In this document: positions 16,824 through 25,211 of the stretch, one piece after another
Numbering within the stretch: position 1 is the stretch's first letter
Layout: each line of letters opens with the position of its first letter
Translations under genes and position numbers: made by a program
Assembly: GCA_013003425.1 (NCBI GenBank)
Contig: JABDJB010000003.1
Coordinates: 1-55,836, forward strand
Direction: 5' to 3'
DNA: 55,836 nt
Origin: Gammaproteobacteria bacterium
GTDB taxonomy: Bacteria > Pseudomonadota > Gammaproteobacteria > Steroidobacterales > JABDKV01
Notes under the pieces: generated by a model
Database searches by the model: none
Told to the model about the DNA's origin: nothing
Seen by the model: the letters and a program-made list of their open reading frames with translations, nothing else

Positions 16824-17531
16824 CTAGGGCATATCGAAAAGAAGGAACTCGGCCTCCTCGCGGGCCTCGATGCGCAGCGATTTGTCCTCGTCGCCAAAAA
16901 CAGCGGCGGCGTCGCCGGGACCCAGCACGATACCGTTGACTACCAGTACGCCGCGTGCACTTTGCACCCAGACACGGCGCTGGGGCTTGCGTAAATGTAC
17001 GACCGGATCGCTCCTGCGCAGCACCGCTGCATAAACCTGGGCGTCAGCCGAAACCCTCAGGGAACCGTCGCGGCCATCAGGTGATGCCAGCAGACACAGC
17101 TTGTCCAGCTTGGCATCGTCGGAAAAATAACTTTGCCCGTATGCGACTTTGCTCTTGCTCCGCCCGTCGGGACGCAACCAGGCCTGCACGACATGCAGCT
17201 GCTCCGAGCGTGACGCATTAGCTTCGCTGTGTGTGATACCGGAGCCGGCTGAAACCAGCTGCACTTCGCCGCCAAGCAACAGCTGGCGATTGCCCGAGCT
17301 GTCGTGATACTCAAGAATGCCATCCACGATGTAGGTCAGTATTTCGACCTCGCGGTGTGAATGCGTATCGAAAACTATTCCCGGATCGATTGCCTGCTCG
17401 TCTATACCCTGCAGGCATGAAAAACCATCCTGCTCAGTCGACTGCCTCTCCGGGATGCAGAAACTGCTGGACATACCATGCGCGATCCGCATCGATCGGT
17501 CGCGTTCGCTGCGTATGTGAACGTTAATCAT
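16824..17531 (-). CDS. Pirin-family bicupin (YhaK/YhhW-like)
   Basis: A 235-residue double-cupin protein. The pirin motif is in FDTHSHREVEILTYIVDG, where two histidines and the glutamate coordinate the metal, followed by GEVQLVSAGSGITHSEAN. Bacterial pirins include quercetin dioxygenases and redox-responsive proteins; a specific role cannot be assigned. The frame begins at 17543, but the internal ATG at 17531 (MINVHIRSERDR) matches the usual N terminus. Confidence 0.88.
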   Translation of the reverse strand: MINVHIRSERDRSMRIAHGMSSSFCIPERQSTEQDGFSCLQGIDEQAIDPGIVFDTHSHREVEILTYIVDGILEYHDSSGNRQLLLGGEVQLVSAGSGITHSEANASRSEQLHVVQAWLRPDGRSKSKVAYGQSYFSDDAKLDKLCLLASPDGRDGSLRVSADAQVYAAVLRRSDPVVHLRKPQRRVWVQSARGVLVVNGIVLGPGDAAAVFGDEDKSLRIEAREEAEFLLFDMP

Positions 17532-17601
17532 CTGTGCCTGCAATTCTATACCGCCACGGTAGCGGCTGCGTGAATGTTATCCTGCGGACAGGACTGACAG
17601 A

Positions 17602-18945
17602 ATGACCGACTCTTCATCAAATAAAGACGCTTATCGCCGCGGCCGCGCGCTGCAGCATGCTGGCAGGCTCACCGAAGCCGCCGCGTGCTATCGCGAAGCA
17701 CTGTCGCAAAGGCCTGATGACCATCGTGCCTTGTACCAGCTCGGCATGCTCGCACACCGGGCGGGCAATATCAGGGCGGCAGAATCACTACTGCGCTCGG
17801 CAATCAGTTTTGCCGGCAACGAGCCCGATTATCCGGTGGCCCTCGGACAGTTACTGGAGCAAACCGGACGACCAAAAGAGGCCATCGAGGTATTCCGCGC
17901 TGCCGTGAGCGCCGATCCCACGCACTTCGCCGCATTGCTGCACCTGGCGACACTGCAGCAGAAAATTGGCGACACGGTAGCTGCCCTGGGCAACTACGAG
18001 TTGGCAATCGAGCTGGATGGCGATCACCTTGCATTGCTGGTCAGCATTGCACGACTGTTGAATGACATGGGGGATAGCGAGCGGGCCGCCCGACTCAGTA
18101 CGCATGCGATCACATTGAAACCGGACCTTGCGCCGGCGCATACCAACCTCGGTGTCGCGCTGGCAGCTGCAAGTAAACATGGGGCGGCCGTCGAAGCATT
18201 CAAACGCAGCCTTACGCTACAGCCACACCAGCCAGACGTCTATGCCCGACTCGGGTCGTCACTGGCAGCCGCTGGCAACCATGACCGCGCCCGGCATGCC
18301 TTCGAAAATTGCCTGCGGCGGGAACCGGGACACATTGAAGCCCTCTCCGCCATGGCCGGACTGCTTGCACAGATTGACGAACAGCCGCCAGCGTCTGCCA
18401 TTATCGACTTCAGCATGGTCAGCACGGCGACGCTGACAGCTCCGCCAGGCACGTCGCAGGACAATTTTCTTCATGAGTTAAGCCGCTCGGCAGCAGACTC
18501 TGACGACGTGAGCCTGCTGCCGGCCCGTGATGCGGCTGTCGCTCACCTGGTGACCGTGCTGCGTCAGCACATCAGCCAATACATTGCCGCACGGCCACAA
18601 AGCTGGCAGCCGTTGCCATCCCTGGGCGACCTGTGGCCGGCGCCGCTGGCCTGGCGTCTCGCCCTGCATACCGCGGATGTCTCCGGGCAACCGCCGCGGC
18701 ATGCTGCAAGCTGGCTTAGCGGGCTGGTGTACCCGGGACCAGAAAATGGTTCTGTCGAGCATGGATTAAGCGTGGCCTTCGGCCAGCCTGGGGAGAACAC
18801 TGGTTCGACCGACTGGCACCGAATGCAGCCCGGCGAGATTCTTCTGTTTCCTTCTTTCTTTCGCTATCAGATCGAAGCGACAGGGGCGTGCGTCACCATG
18901 ATAAAAATTGATGTCATTGCGCGCGCGGATCCACCCGCGGGTTAG
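17602..18945 (+). CDS. TPR protein with degenerate 2OG-Fe(II) oxygenase-like C terminus
   Basis: A 447-residue cytoplasmic protein without signal peptide. Roughly the first 270 residues are tandem TPR units (AYRRGRALQHAGRLTEAAA, HRALYQLGMLAHRAGN, FAALLHLATLQQKIGD, APAHTNLGVALAAASKH, PDVYARLGSSLAAAGNH). The C terminus resembles the oxygenase domain often fused to TPRs: HAASWLSGLVYPGP and GEILLFPSFFRYQIE. In active relatives the second block ends in a metal-binding histidine (FPS..xH); here it is RY, so iron binding is doubtful. It may be a scaffold or a TPR-guided hydroxylase relic. Confidence 0.72.
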   Translation: MTDSSSNKDAYRRGRALQHAGRLTEAAACYREALSQRPDDHRALYQLGMLAHRAGNIRAAESLLRSAISFAGNEPDYPVALGQLLEQTGRPKEAIEVFRAAVSADPTHFAALLHLATLQQKIGDTVAALGNYELAIELDGDHLALLVSIARLLNDMGDSERAARLSTHAITLKPDLAPAHTNLGVALAAASKHGAAVEAFKRSLTLQPHQPDVYARLGSSLAAAGNHDRARHAFENCLRREPGHIEALSAMAGLLAQIDEQPPASAIIDFSMVSTATLTAPPGTSQDNFLHELSRSAADSDDVSLLPARDAAVAHLVTVLRQHISQYIAARPQSWQPLPSLGDLWPAPLAWRLALHTADVSGQPPRHAASWLSGLVYPGPENGSVEHGLSVAFGQPGENTGSTDWHRMQPGEILLFPSFFRYQIEATGACVTMIKIDVIARADPPAG

Positions 18946-18976
18946 CGGCAGAGGCGGTCAGTTGGTGGTTGCCCGA

Positions 18977-19420
18977 TCAGCCGACTACAGACTCCGGTTT
19001 GTGCAGCCACACCGCCGCATCGTCGAGGGTGTCAAACACCGACCACGAATAGCCGCGGTTACGTGCGCACTCGACCAGGAAATGGCACCCGCCCTGATTA
19101 CCGGTTACAAAAGCAACCTGCTTCGAACGCAGGTCATCGAGCGTTTCCAGTTCGATTGCCAGTATGAAGGCATCAATTTCGCTCAGCATGCGCTCCGTTC
19201 TCGCCAGGTCCACCACGACAGGGCTGGCAGAGCGACTGATCTCCTGCAGGAGTTCATGCCAATAGCGCAGCTCACCGGGGTCATCACCGGTGTCTGGTGC
19301 TATCAGGGTAAATGCTGTTGTGCTTTCCAGATCCTTGGTCCTCGCCAGGGCGGTCGAGGCAATCGCAGAAAAAGGGCCGGCATCCTTGCCGGAACCCCGT
19401 TGACCGCGGTTGAAATCCAT
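18977..19420 (-). CDS. STAS/SpoIIAA-like protein, probable target of the FixJ-type system
   Basis: A 147-residue soluble protein. The body alternates beta and alpha segments (SPVVVDLARTERMLSEIDAF, SKQVAFVTGNQGGCHFLVEC, WSVFDTLDDAAVWL) and ends with the FxxxxxAxxWL pattern often seen in SpoIIAA/STAS-like proteins. I recognise no catalytic motif, so this is a fold-level suggestion only. The gene is the last of the two-component cluster and is separated from it by an 81-bp gap holding a perfect palindrome about 55 bp upstream of its start. Confidence 0.6.
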   Translation of the reverse strand: MDFNRGQRGSGKDAGPFSAIASTALARTKDLESTTAFTLIAPDTGDDPGELRYWHELLQEISRSASPVVVDLARTERMLSEIDAFILAIELETLDDLRSKQVAFVTGNQGGCHFLVECARNRGYSWSVFDTLDDAAVWLHKPESVVG

Positions 19421-19475
19421 CTCAGCCTACTTCAGTAAAGCAGCTGGCCTGACATTTTTGTATTAGCAAGATCAC

Positions 19476-19493
19476 CTAGGCAATGTTGCCTAG
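19476..19493. promoter_or_regulatory. Palindromic operator candidate before the STAS-like gene
   Basis: CTAGGCAA-TG-TTGCCTAG: two perfect 8-bp arms around a 2-bp centre. It lies between the FixJ-type regulator gene (stop at 19502) and the STAS-like gene (start at 19420). No T-tract follows on either strand, so it does not look like a terminator. Two-fold symmetric sites of this size suit dimeric LuxR-type HTH regulators such as the one encoded next door (inference). Confidence 0.6.
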
Positions 19494-19501
19494 TACGCCT
19501 G

Positions 19502-20188
19502 CTAGTCATCGTGGGTAATTTTGCTGCGTGCCGCGAGGCTGGCCAGCTCTGCTACCGATCGGGCACCGGTCTTTTCCATTATGCGTGCCCGGTGATGATC
19601 GACGGTACGGTTGCTGATTCCAAGGTCTTTCGCCACCTCCTTGCTGGTGGCGGCTCCGGCAATCATGGCCTTCATGACATCCAGTTCACGTGGCGTCAGG
19701 CGCTGGAATCGGCTGCGGTCTTCCTCTTGCCGTTGACGCGCCTCGCGCGCCCCGGCGTCTGCCGCGAAAGCCTCGTTTATCCTCTGCAGCAGCGCCTCGA
19801 GACGAAACGGCTTTTCCATGAAATCCAGCGCTCCGGCCTTTATCGCCCTGACGGAATTCGGGATATCGCCCTGGCCGGTTATAAAAATGATCGGCAGCGT
19901 GATTCCTCTTTGCGACAGCTCCTGCTGCAACTGCAAGCCATCCATTTCCGGCATGCTCAGATCGAGTAACAGGCAGCCCGGCCGGTCGGGGTCAACTTCA
20001 GCCAGGAATTGGGCGGCCGACTCAAACGTGGCTACCGACAGCTTACGCCTTGTCAATGCGCTGCTCATCGACTGGCGTATTGCCGGGTCATCGTCGACTA
20101 TGAAAACCGTCTGTTGCCGTGCGTCCAGGTTACTGCTCCCTGACCTGCGCCGGCAGGCGAACGCAAAAACAACCCTTGCCACCGGCAC
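19502..20188 (-). CDS. FixJ/NarL-type response regulator
   Basis: Receiver plus LuxR-type HTH. The receiver runs from TVFIVDDDPAIRQSM with the phospho-acceptor in LLLDLSMPEMDG, the conserved Thr/Ser in FITGQGDI and the lysine in MEKPF; the HTH is LTPRELDVMKAMIAG...VAKDLGISNRTVDHHRARIMEK. This is the FixJ/TodT class that works with PAS kinases such as the adjacent one. The first ATG (20188) overlaps the kinase gene by 59 bases and gives an Arg-rich leader lacking in relatives. A CTG at 20128, preceded by GGGAG at a good distance, would start just before the receiver and may be the true start. Confidence 0.88.
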   Translation of the reverse strand: MPVARVVFAFACRRRSGSSNLDARQQTVFIVDDDPAIRQSMSSALTRRKLSVATFESAAQFLAEVDPDRPGCLLLDLSMPEMDGLQLQQELSQRGITLPIIFITGQGDIPNSVRAIKAGALDFMEKPFRLEALLQRINEAFAADAGAREARQRQEEDRSRFQRLTPRELDVMKAMIAGAATSKEVAKDLGISNRTVDHHRARIMEKTGARSVAELASLAARSKITHDD

Positions 20189-21158
20189 AACATTGACCGC
20201 TCACTTCCAGCCGGCCGCCGTGGGCCGCAATTACCCTCCTGCAGATCGCAAACTCCAGTCCTGCCCAGCTCGCATGCCGGTCTTTCAGCGGGCTGAATCG
20301 CTGCGCGTCAGTATCCAGCTGCAGGCCGGCACCGGTGATACTGATACACACTTCACCAGCGCTTTGTTCGGTCGCAATTTCTATTGAACCATGTTCGCTC
20401 TGTGCCAAACTGGCTGCGTTGCCCATCAGGCTGATCAAAGCCTGCACGATCAGGCCTGCATTGACCTCGACCGGTGGTAACCCGGCGGCAAGCCGGGAAC
20501 TGATGTCTTTCGGCCCGCTGTGCGCGACAAACCCCCGGACAGCATCCTGCACCAGCATGTTTGGCCAGGCAGCTACTGTCGCCCCTATGTCGAATACAAA
20601 CAATTGCCGCAGCCGGGTGACAACGTTGCTGGCGCGAAATGCCTGAGCAGTGGCGCGCTGCAGCTCCGCAAGCAACTCTGGGTCGGCGTTTCCCGCATCC
20701 TCCGCTGCCGCCGCAGCGGCTTCGCAGTGCAGCGTTACCGCTGCGAGGGGCTGGTTGAGCTCATGCGCCAGTGAATTATTGATTTCACCAAGCGCCAGGT
20801 TCTTCCATGCACGCGTCAGGTCGCGTTCTGCCGGCACTGACGGGCTATCGCGCAAAACCAGCAACTGCCAGCTCTCGTGGCCCAGCTGAATTTGTCGGGC
20901 AACAACATCGATGGCAAGAAGCTTGCCCCCGTTGCGCACCAGGGCAACACCATCGTCAGCGGAAATCCCCAAACGGCTCGTGTCAGCACCAACCAGCTCT
21001 TCTCCGGCAAACATTGTGCGAGCGCGACGGTTTGAATGCATCACCACACCTGCCGGATTAACAATCAGCGTGGCATCGGGCGCTGACTCGAAAAATTCAG
21101 CCGGCAGCGGGTCAGTCAACCTGCTTGCAGTACCTGCGGTCTCGAGATTTTTTGTCAA
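20130..21158 (-). CDS. PAS-domain sensor histidine kinase with eroded ATP site
   Basis: A 342-residue soluble kinase. The N-terminal PAS domain is EFFESAPDATLIVNPAGVVMHSNRRA. The H-box LAHELNQPLAAVTLHCEAA is intact and typical of FixL-class kinases. In the ATPase domain the N-box keeps NAASLA, but the G1 motif DxGxG is replaced by ITGAG and the G2 motif GLGL by GLEF. Family knowledge says these residues contact ATP, so autophosphorylation may be weak or supplied in trans. The gene overlaps the lone receiver gene upstream (ATGA) and the FixJ-type regulator downstream, so the set is translationally coupled. Confidence 0.85.
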   Translation of the reverse strand: MTKNLETAGTASRLTDPLPAEFFESAPDATLIVNPAGVVMHSNRRARTMFAGEELVGADTSRLGISADDGVALVRNGGKLLAIDVVARQIQLGHESWQLLVLRDSPSVPAERDLTRAWKNLALGEINNSLAHELNQPLAAVTLHCEAAAAAAEDAGNADPELLAELQRATAQAFRASNVVTRLRQLFVFDIGATVAAWPNMLVQDAVRGFVAHSGPKDISSRLAAGLPPVEVNAGLIVQALISLMGNAASLAQSEHGSIEIATEQSAGEVCISITGAGLQLDTDAQRFSPLKDRHASWAGLEFAICRRVIAAHGGRLEVSGQCCAGGKGCFCVRLPAQVREQ

Positions 21159-21535
21159 TTCTGATCGCCGTCGTTATTAACTGCTGTTCCCACCATCTGC
21201 GCGAGAGTTTTTATCTTGAAAGGCTTGTAGATGAAGTTCCGGCCTGCCTCCAGCTCCATCGTTGCCGTCATGGACGGTTGCATATAACCGGACATAAAAA
21301 TGGTTTTCGGCATCGGCTCGATTGCCGCCATCATGTCTATGCCGTTACCGTCGTTCAGACTGACATCAGTGATGACAAGGTCGAATACATCAGACGCCAG
21401 CAGCTTTTTAGCCTGCGTTACACAATTTGCCTCGACTACCTCATAACCTTGTCGCTGCAGCTGGCGTGATACCAGCGACCTTACTTCTTTGTAGTCATCA
21501 ACTATCAGTAACCGGTAGCCATTACTTGTCGACAC
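21155..21535 (-). CDS. Stand-alone receiver-domain response regulator
   Basis: A 126-residue single receiver domain (CheY-like) with no output domain. It has the acidic pair in LLIVDDYKEV, phospho-acceptor aspartate in LVITDVSLNDGNG, FMSGY and the lysine in IYKPF. It lies 11 bp after the propeller hybrid kinase and overlaps the PAS kinase start by 4 bp. A phosphorelay or phosphate-sink role between the two kinases is the obvious hypothesis. Confidence 0.88.
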   Translation of the reverse strand: MSTSNGYRLLIVDDYKEVRSLVSRQLQRQGYEVVEANCVTQAKKLLASDVFDLVITDVSLNDGNGIDMMAAIEPMPKTIFMSGYMQPSMTATMELEAGRNFIYKPFKIKTLAQMVGTAVNNDGDQN

Positions 21536-21546
21536 GTTTAGTTCCG

Positions 21547-24500
21547 TTATGCCAGGCGCATGTAGCGCTGTTCACTTCTCTGGTCCAGTACATCCCTCAC
21601 TACGCGCAACAACACTGATGGCTTGAAGGGCTTTTGCAGAAAGACTGTATCCTGCGAGCTTACTTCAAGCTGGTTGCCAGGATAACCGGAGATAAACAGT
21701 ACTGCTGCCTGCGGATGAATCTTTCTGAGCTGATCGGCCAGCTCTTGCCCGCTGAGCTGTGGCAGCATCATATCGGTGATCAGCAGATCGACTGGCCGGT
21801 TGTGGCGCAACTGCCTCATCAGCGCAGTTGGCTGTGCTGCGGCAGTCACGTGGTAGCCGCGCCCGCGTAGCGAATTGACCAGCATTGATCGAATCCCATC
21901 GTCGTCCTCGCAAACAAGGATACTCTCACCGCCGTCCAGGTCCCCCGTGCATGGCTCCGGGGGCCGGCCCTGGCGGCTTGCGCTCCCCGCGGTAACCGGC
22001 AGCAACACGCGGAACCGCGCTCCCTGCAGTGGCGTACTGTCCACGCGCACGTGACCGCCAGACTGCGTCACAATCCCGTGCACCGATGCGAGACCCAGGC
22101 CGGTACCGTGGCCATGCTGCTTGGTGGTGAAAAACGGGTCGAATACCCGTGCCAGCACGTCCGGATCAATTCCATAGCCGCTGTCGCTAACATCGATTTC
22201 CACGTAATGCCCTGCACTAACGCTGGATGTGGGCCAGGCGAGCTCTGCGCTGACGCTCCTGGTACGAGTAGCGATAGTTATCGTACCGCCCTCGGGCATC
22301 GCATCACGAGCATTAAGAACCAGGTTCATGACGACCTGCTCCAGCTGACTCGGGTCGACCATAATTACCGGTAAGTCTCGCTGCGGCAGCCAGTGCAAGT
22401 GTACGTTCTCCGGCAACAGCTGCTCCAGCATCGGCTGCAGCTGCCCGATAACATCATTGGCATCAACCTGACGCGGCAACAACACCTGCTGACGGCTGAA
22501 CGCCAGCAGCTGACGCGTTAGAGCTGCCGCGCGTTCACTACAGTCGACGATACCGTCGAGGTGCACATCGACTTCGGCGGCATCTGACGGAAGACCGTCC
22601 CTGGCCTGCTCGGCATGGCCAAGCACGGCCGTCAGCACATTGTTGAAATCGTGTGCGATACCGCCAGCCAGACGGCCAATCGATTCCATACGCGAAGACT
22701 CCATCAGGCTGCTCTCCATCAGCGCCCGTTCGCGTTCCGCCTTTTTGCGATTGTCGATTTCCCTCTGCAACTCTTGCGAGTGACGCTCGATGTTGATGAC
22801 ACGGCGGCGGTGCAGACCGAAAAACAACATAACAACAGCCGCGACGGCGCCCACCCTGAACCAGAGCGTCTGGTAATAACGAGCGGCCACGGCGATCGGC
22901 AGCGGAGCGCTGGCGCCTGCCCAGACACCATCTCCGCTGACTGCCGCAACTTCGAATTGATAATTGCCGGGTGGGACCTTGGTAAAAAATGCTGTGCGCT
23001 GGCTGCCTGCATCAATCCACTCATCCTGGTAGCCCGTCAGCCGGTACCTGAAGCGGACCAGCTCGGGTTGCCGCAGCCAGATACCGGTGTAGTCGACGGT
23101 GATCCGCTGAACCCCGGCCGGAACGCGAATCATCGACTGCGGCGCCAGCGCCCGGCCATCGAGCAACACGCGCTCGATGTGAACCACCGGCGGTGTCGCA
23201 TCAGGCAGGTACTGCCGGGGATCCGCGACAACAAGCCCGCGCACCGTCGGAAACCACATGCGGCCTTGCCCGTCGACGGCAGCTGCCGGCCCGTTTGTCT
23301 CCGGGCTGCCAAGCAGGCGCGCGCGAATCTCTGGTTCATCCGGCCCGACCTCCGCCAAGGGGATAATTATTACCCCACTATTCGAATTGACCCATAGACG
23401 GCGGCTGGCGTCCTCGACTATTCCCCCCAGCGACAATTCCGCCAGCCCGTGAGTCTTGCCGATTTGCTGCAATTGCCCGTTGCGAAGACGGACAAGCCCG
23501 TTGCCGTAGGTCGACAGCCACATCGTGCCGCTGGAATCTTCATGCAACGAACGCAACTCGGCACGCAGCGCCGGGTTGCCCTGGCCGACCAGTTCCCAGA
23601 CTACCGCGGCGCCCTGCCCTGACAGGCGACCGAGCGCACCATCGGTAAAAAACCAGATACTGCCATCACTCGCTTCCAGTTGAGGCAACACCTTGCCGGA
23701 AATTCCGGGCGCCGACCGGGTAAGAAAATTTTCATCCACAAACTGGTGGATATTGCCGATTCCACCAAACCAGATCGTCCCGTCTGCAGCTTCCACCAGG
23801 CCGCCGGCGACATCGACGCTGTAGCTGTCGGTAGCAAAGCCCGAAGTTAAGGAACCACGCACACGGAATAGTTCGCCGTCACGATGCAGCCACAGGTAGC
23901 CTGCACGAGTAACGCCCAGCAAGCTGGCACCGGTTGGCACAGCCCACCCGCTGACTTCACTCGGGTCAGAAAAAACTCCATCAGCGCCATGCAGCAACCA
24001 CCCTTCCTGCCCCTGCACCCAGACACCGCCACGCGGGTCGCTGGCAAGGTGCAGCACGCTGCCATGCTGCAGGCCGCGTGGGTCTTCATACTGCGCGAAT
24101 GCCACGCGGTTGATACGTACCAGGCCGAATGAATTAGTGCCCGCCCAGACATTACCGGCGCGATCGCGATAAAGAGCTGTAACACCGCTTTGCAGCGACT
24201 CGTCATCGTGCGGCAGCTCAACTTTGCTGGCACTGACGCGACCCGATTCGACGGTCAAGCGCAGCAAACCGGACGCGATACCGGCCAGCACAGTGCCGTC
24301 TTCATCCAGGGCCGCCGAGTACACCGCCTCATCGAGCGCGTGCGCCGCGATCAGCTTGTCGCCCTCAAGATAAGATATGCCGTGGCGCGAAATTAACCAC
24401 AGCCGGCCAGCCAGGTCACTCACCAGTCCGCGCGCATGCCGCGCAGCGTCGCTGTCATTGACCAGCACGAAACGGTCACCGTCTTTTTTAAGCAGGCCGC

Positions 24501-25113
24501 GCGCAGTGGCAGCCCATAGTGTGCCGTCTGCTGTCACCAGCAGGTCGCCCACCTCGGTCCCGGGCAACCAGGCCGGCTCGGTGACCGGTTCAAACACTTC
24601 GCGGTTGCCCTCGGCGACCAGCCGGGACAGGCCGTGCCCGGCGGCCCAGATATGACCCTCGGCATCCTCGGCGAAATCCTGGATATCCAGCTGCGGCGTG
24701 CCGGACTTGTCAAAAGCTTTAAAGCCAGTCGCATTCCTGCGCACCACACCGCCCTCTACGGTGCCGATCCACAGGTTTCGGTTCGAGTCTTCCAGCAATG
24801 AAACGAGCTTGTTGGTGCCAAGCTCGGGCACATCCTCCAGCACGTAATTTTCAAAGCGCACACCGTCGAAGCGCGCCAGCCCGCCATATGTAGTCAGCCA
24901 CAAATAGCCGTCACTGGCCTCGATTACATCGGTAACGGTTTGCTGCACCAGGCCGTCACGTACGACCCAACGCTGGTGATTGATATGGTCTGATGCCGCC
25001 GGAACGAGGGCAGCTGGAGCGGCCGGAGCGGGCGCAGCCCATAGAACCACAGAGATGGCCAGCCAGCGAAGGTTTTCCATGCGCGCTCGCGTCCTACTTG
25101 CTGGCAATAGCAT
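21547..25113 (-). CDS. Hybrid sensor histidine kinase with two-component propeller and receiver
   Basis: A 1188-residue membrane sensor. After a signal segment (LAISVVLWAAPAPAAPA; a second ATG at 25080 is possible) come about 14 periplasmic propeller repeats of the reg_prop type (DGYLWLTTYGGLARFDG, RNLWIGTVEGGVVRRN and others), a Y_Y_Y domain (YRLTGYQDEWIDAGSQR), one transmembrane helix, the H-box GGIAHDFNNVLTAVLGHAEQ, an intact ATPase domain (SDSGYGIDPDVL, HGHGTGLGLASV) and a C-terminal receiver (CEDDDGIRSM, ITDMMLPQLSG, LQKPF). This family typically senses polysaccharide breakdown products. It heads a four-gene signalling operon. Confidence 0.93.
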   Translation of the reverse strand: MLLPASRTRARMENLRWLAISVVLWAAPAPAAPAALVPAASDHINHQRWVVRDGLVQQTVTDVIEASDGYLWLTTYGGLARFDGVRFENYVLEDVPELGTNKLVSLLEDSNRNLWIGTVEGGVVRRNATGFKAFDKSGTPQLDIQDFAEDAEGHIWAAGHGLSRLVAEGNREVFEPVTEPAWLPGTEVGDLLVTADGTLWAATARGLLKKDGDRFVLVNDSDAARHARGLVSDLAGRLWLISRHGISYLEGDKLIAAHALDEAVYSAALDEDGTVLAGIASGLLRLTVESGRVSASKVELPHDDESLQSGVTALYRDRAGNVWAGTNSFGLVRINRVAFAQYEDPRGLQHGSVLHLASDPRGGVWVQGQEGWLLHGADGVFSDPSEVSGWAVPTGASLLGVTRAGYLWLHRDGELFRVRGSLTSGFATDSYSVDVAGGLVEAADGTIWFGGIGNIHQFVDENFLTRSAPGISGKVLPQLEASDGSIWFFTDGALGRLSGQGAAVVWELVGQGNPALRAELRSLHEDSSGTMWLSTYGNGLVRLRNGQLQQIGKTHGLAELSLGGIVEDASRRLWVNSNSGVIIIPLAEVGPDEPEIRARLLGSPETNGPAAAVDGQGRMWFPTVRGLVVADPRQYLPDATPPVVHIERVLLDGRALAPQSMIRVPAGVQRITVDYTGIWLRQPELVRFRYRLTGYQDEWIDAGSQRTAFFTKVPPGNYQFEVAAVSGDGVWAGASAPLPIAVAARYYQTLWFRVGAVAAVVMLFFGLHRRRVINIERHSQELQREIDNRKKAERERALMESSLMESSRMESIGRLAGGIAHDFNNVLTAVLGHAEQARDGLPSDAAEVDVHLDGIVDCSERAAALTRQLLAFSRQQVLLPRQVDANDVIGQLQPMLEQLLPENVHLHWLPQRDLPVIMVDPSQLEQVVMNLVLNARDAMPEGGTITIATRTRSVSAELAWPTSSVSAGHYVEIDVSDSGYGIDPDVLARVFDPFFTTKQHGHGTGLGLASVHGIVTQSGGHVRVDSTPLQGARFRVLLPVTAGSASRQGRPPEPCTGDLDGGESILVCEDDDGIRSMLVNSLRGRGYHVTAAAQPTALMRQLRHNRPVDLLITDMMLPQLSGQELADQLRKIHPQAAVLFISGYPGNQLEVSSQDTVFLQKPFKPSVLLRVVRDVLDQRSEQRYMRLA

Positions 25114-25211
25114 GCCACAGCCCTCTCTGAGCGTCGATCAGGACCATTCGTTTGCAGCAGACTGTGATGGCGCTCCCGTCCGGCGCTGCGCGACGCCGCT
25201 AGAATCGCCAC

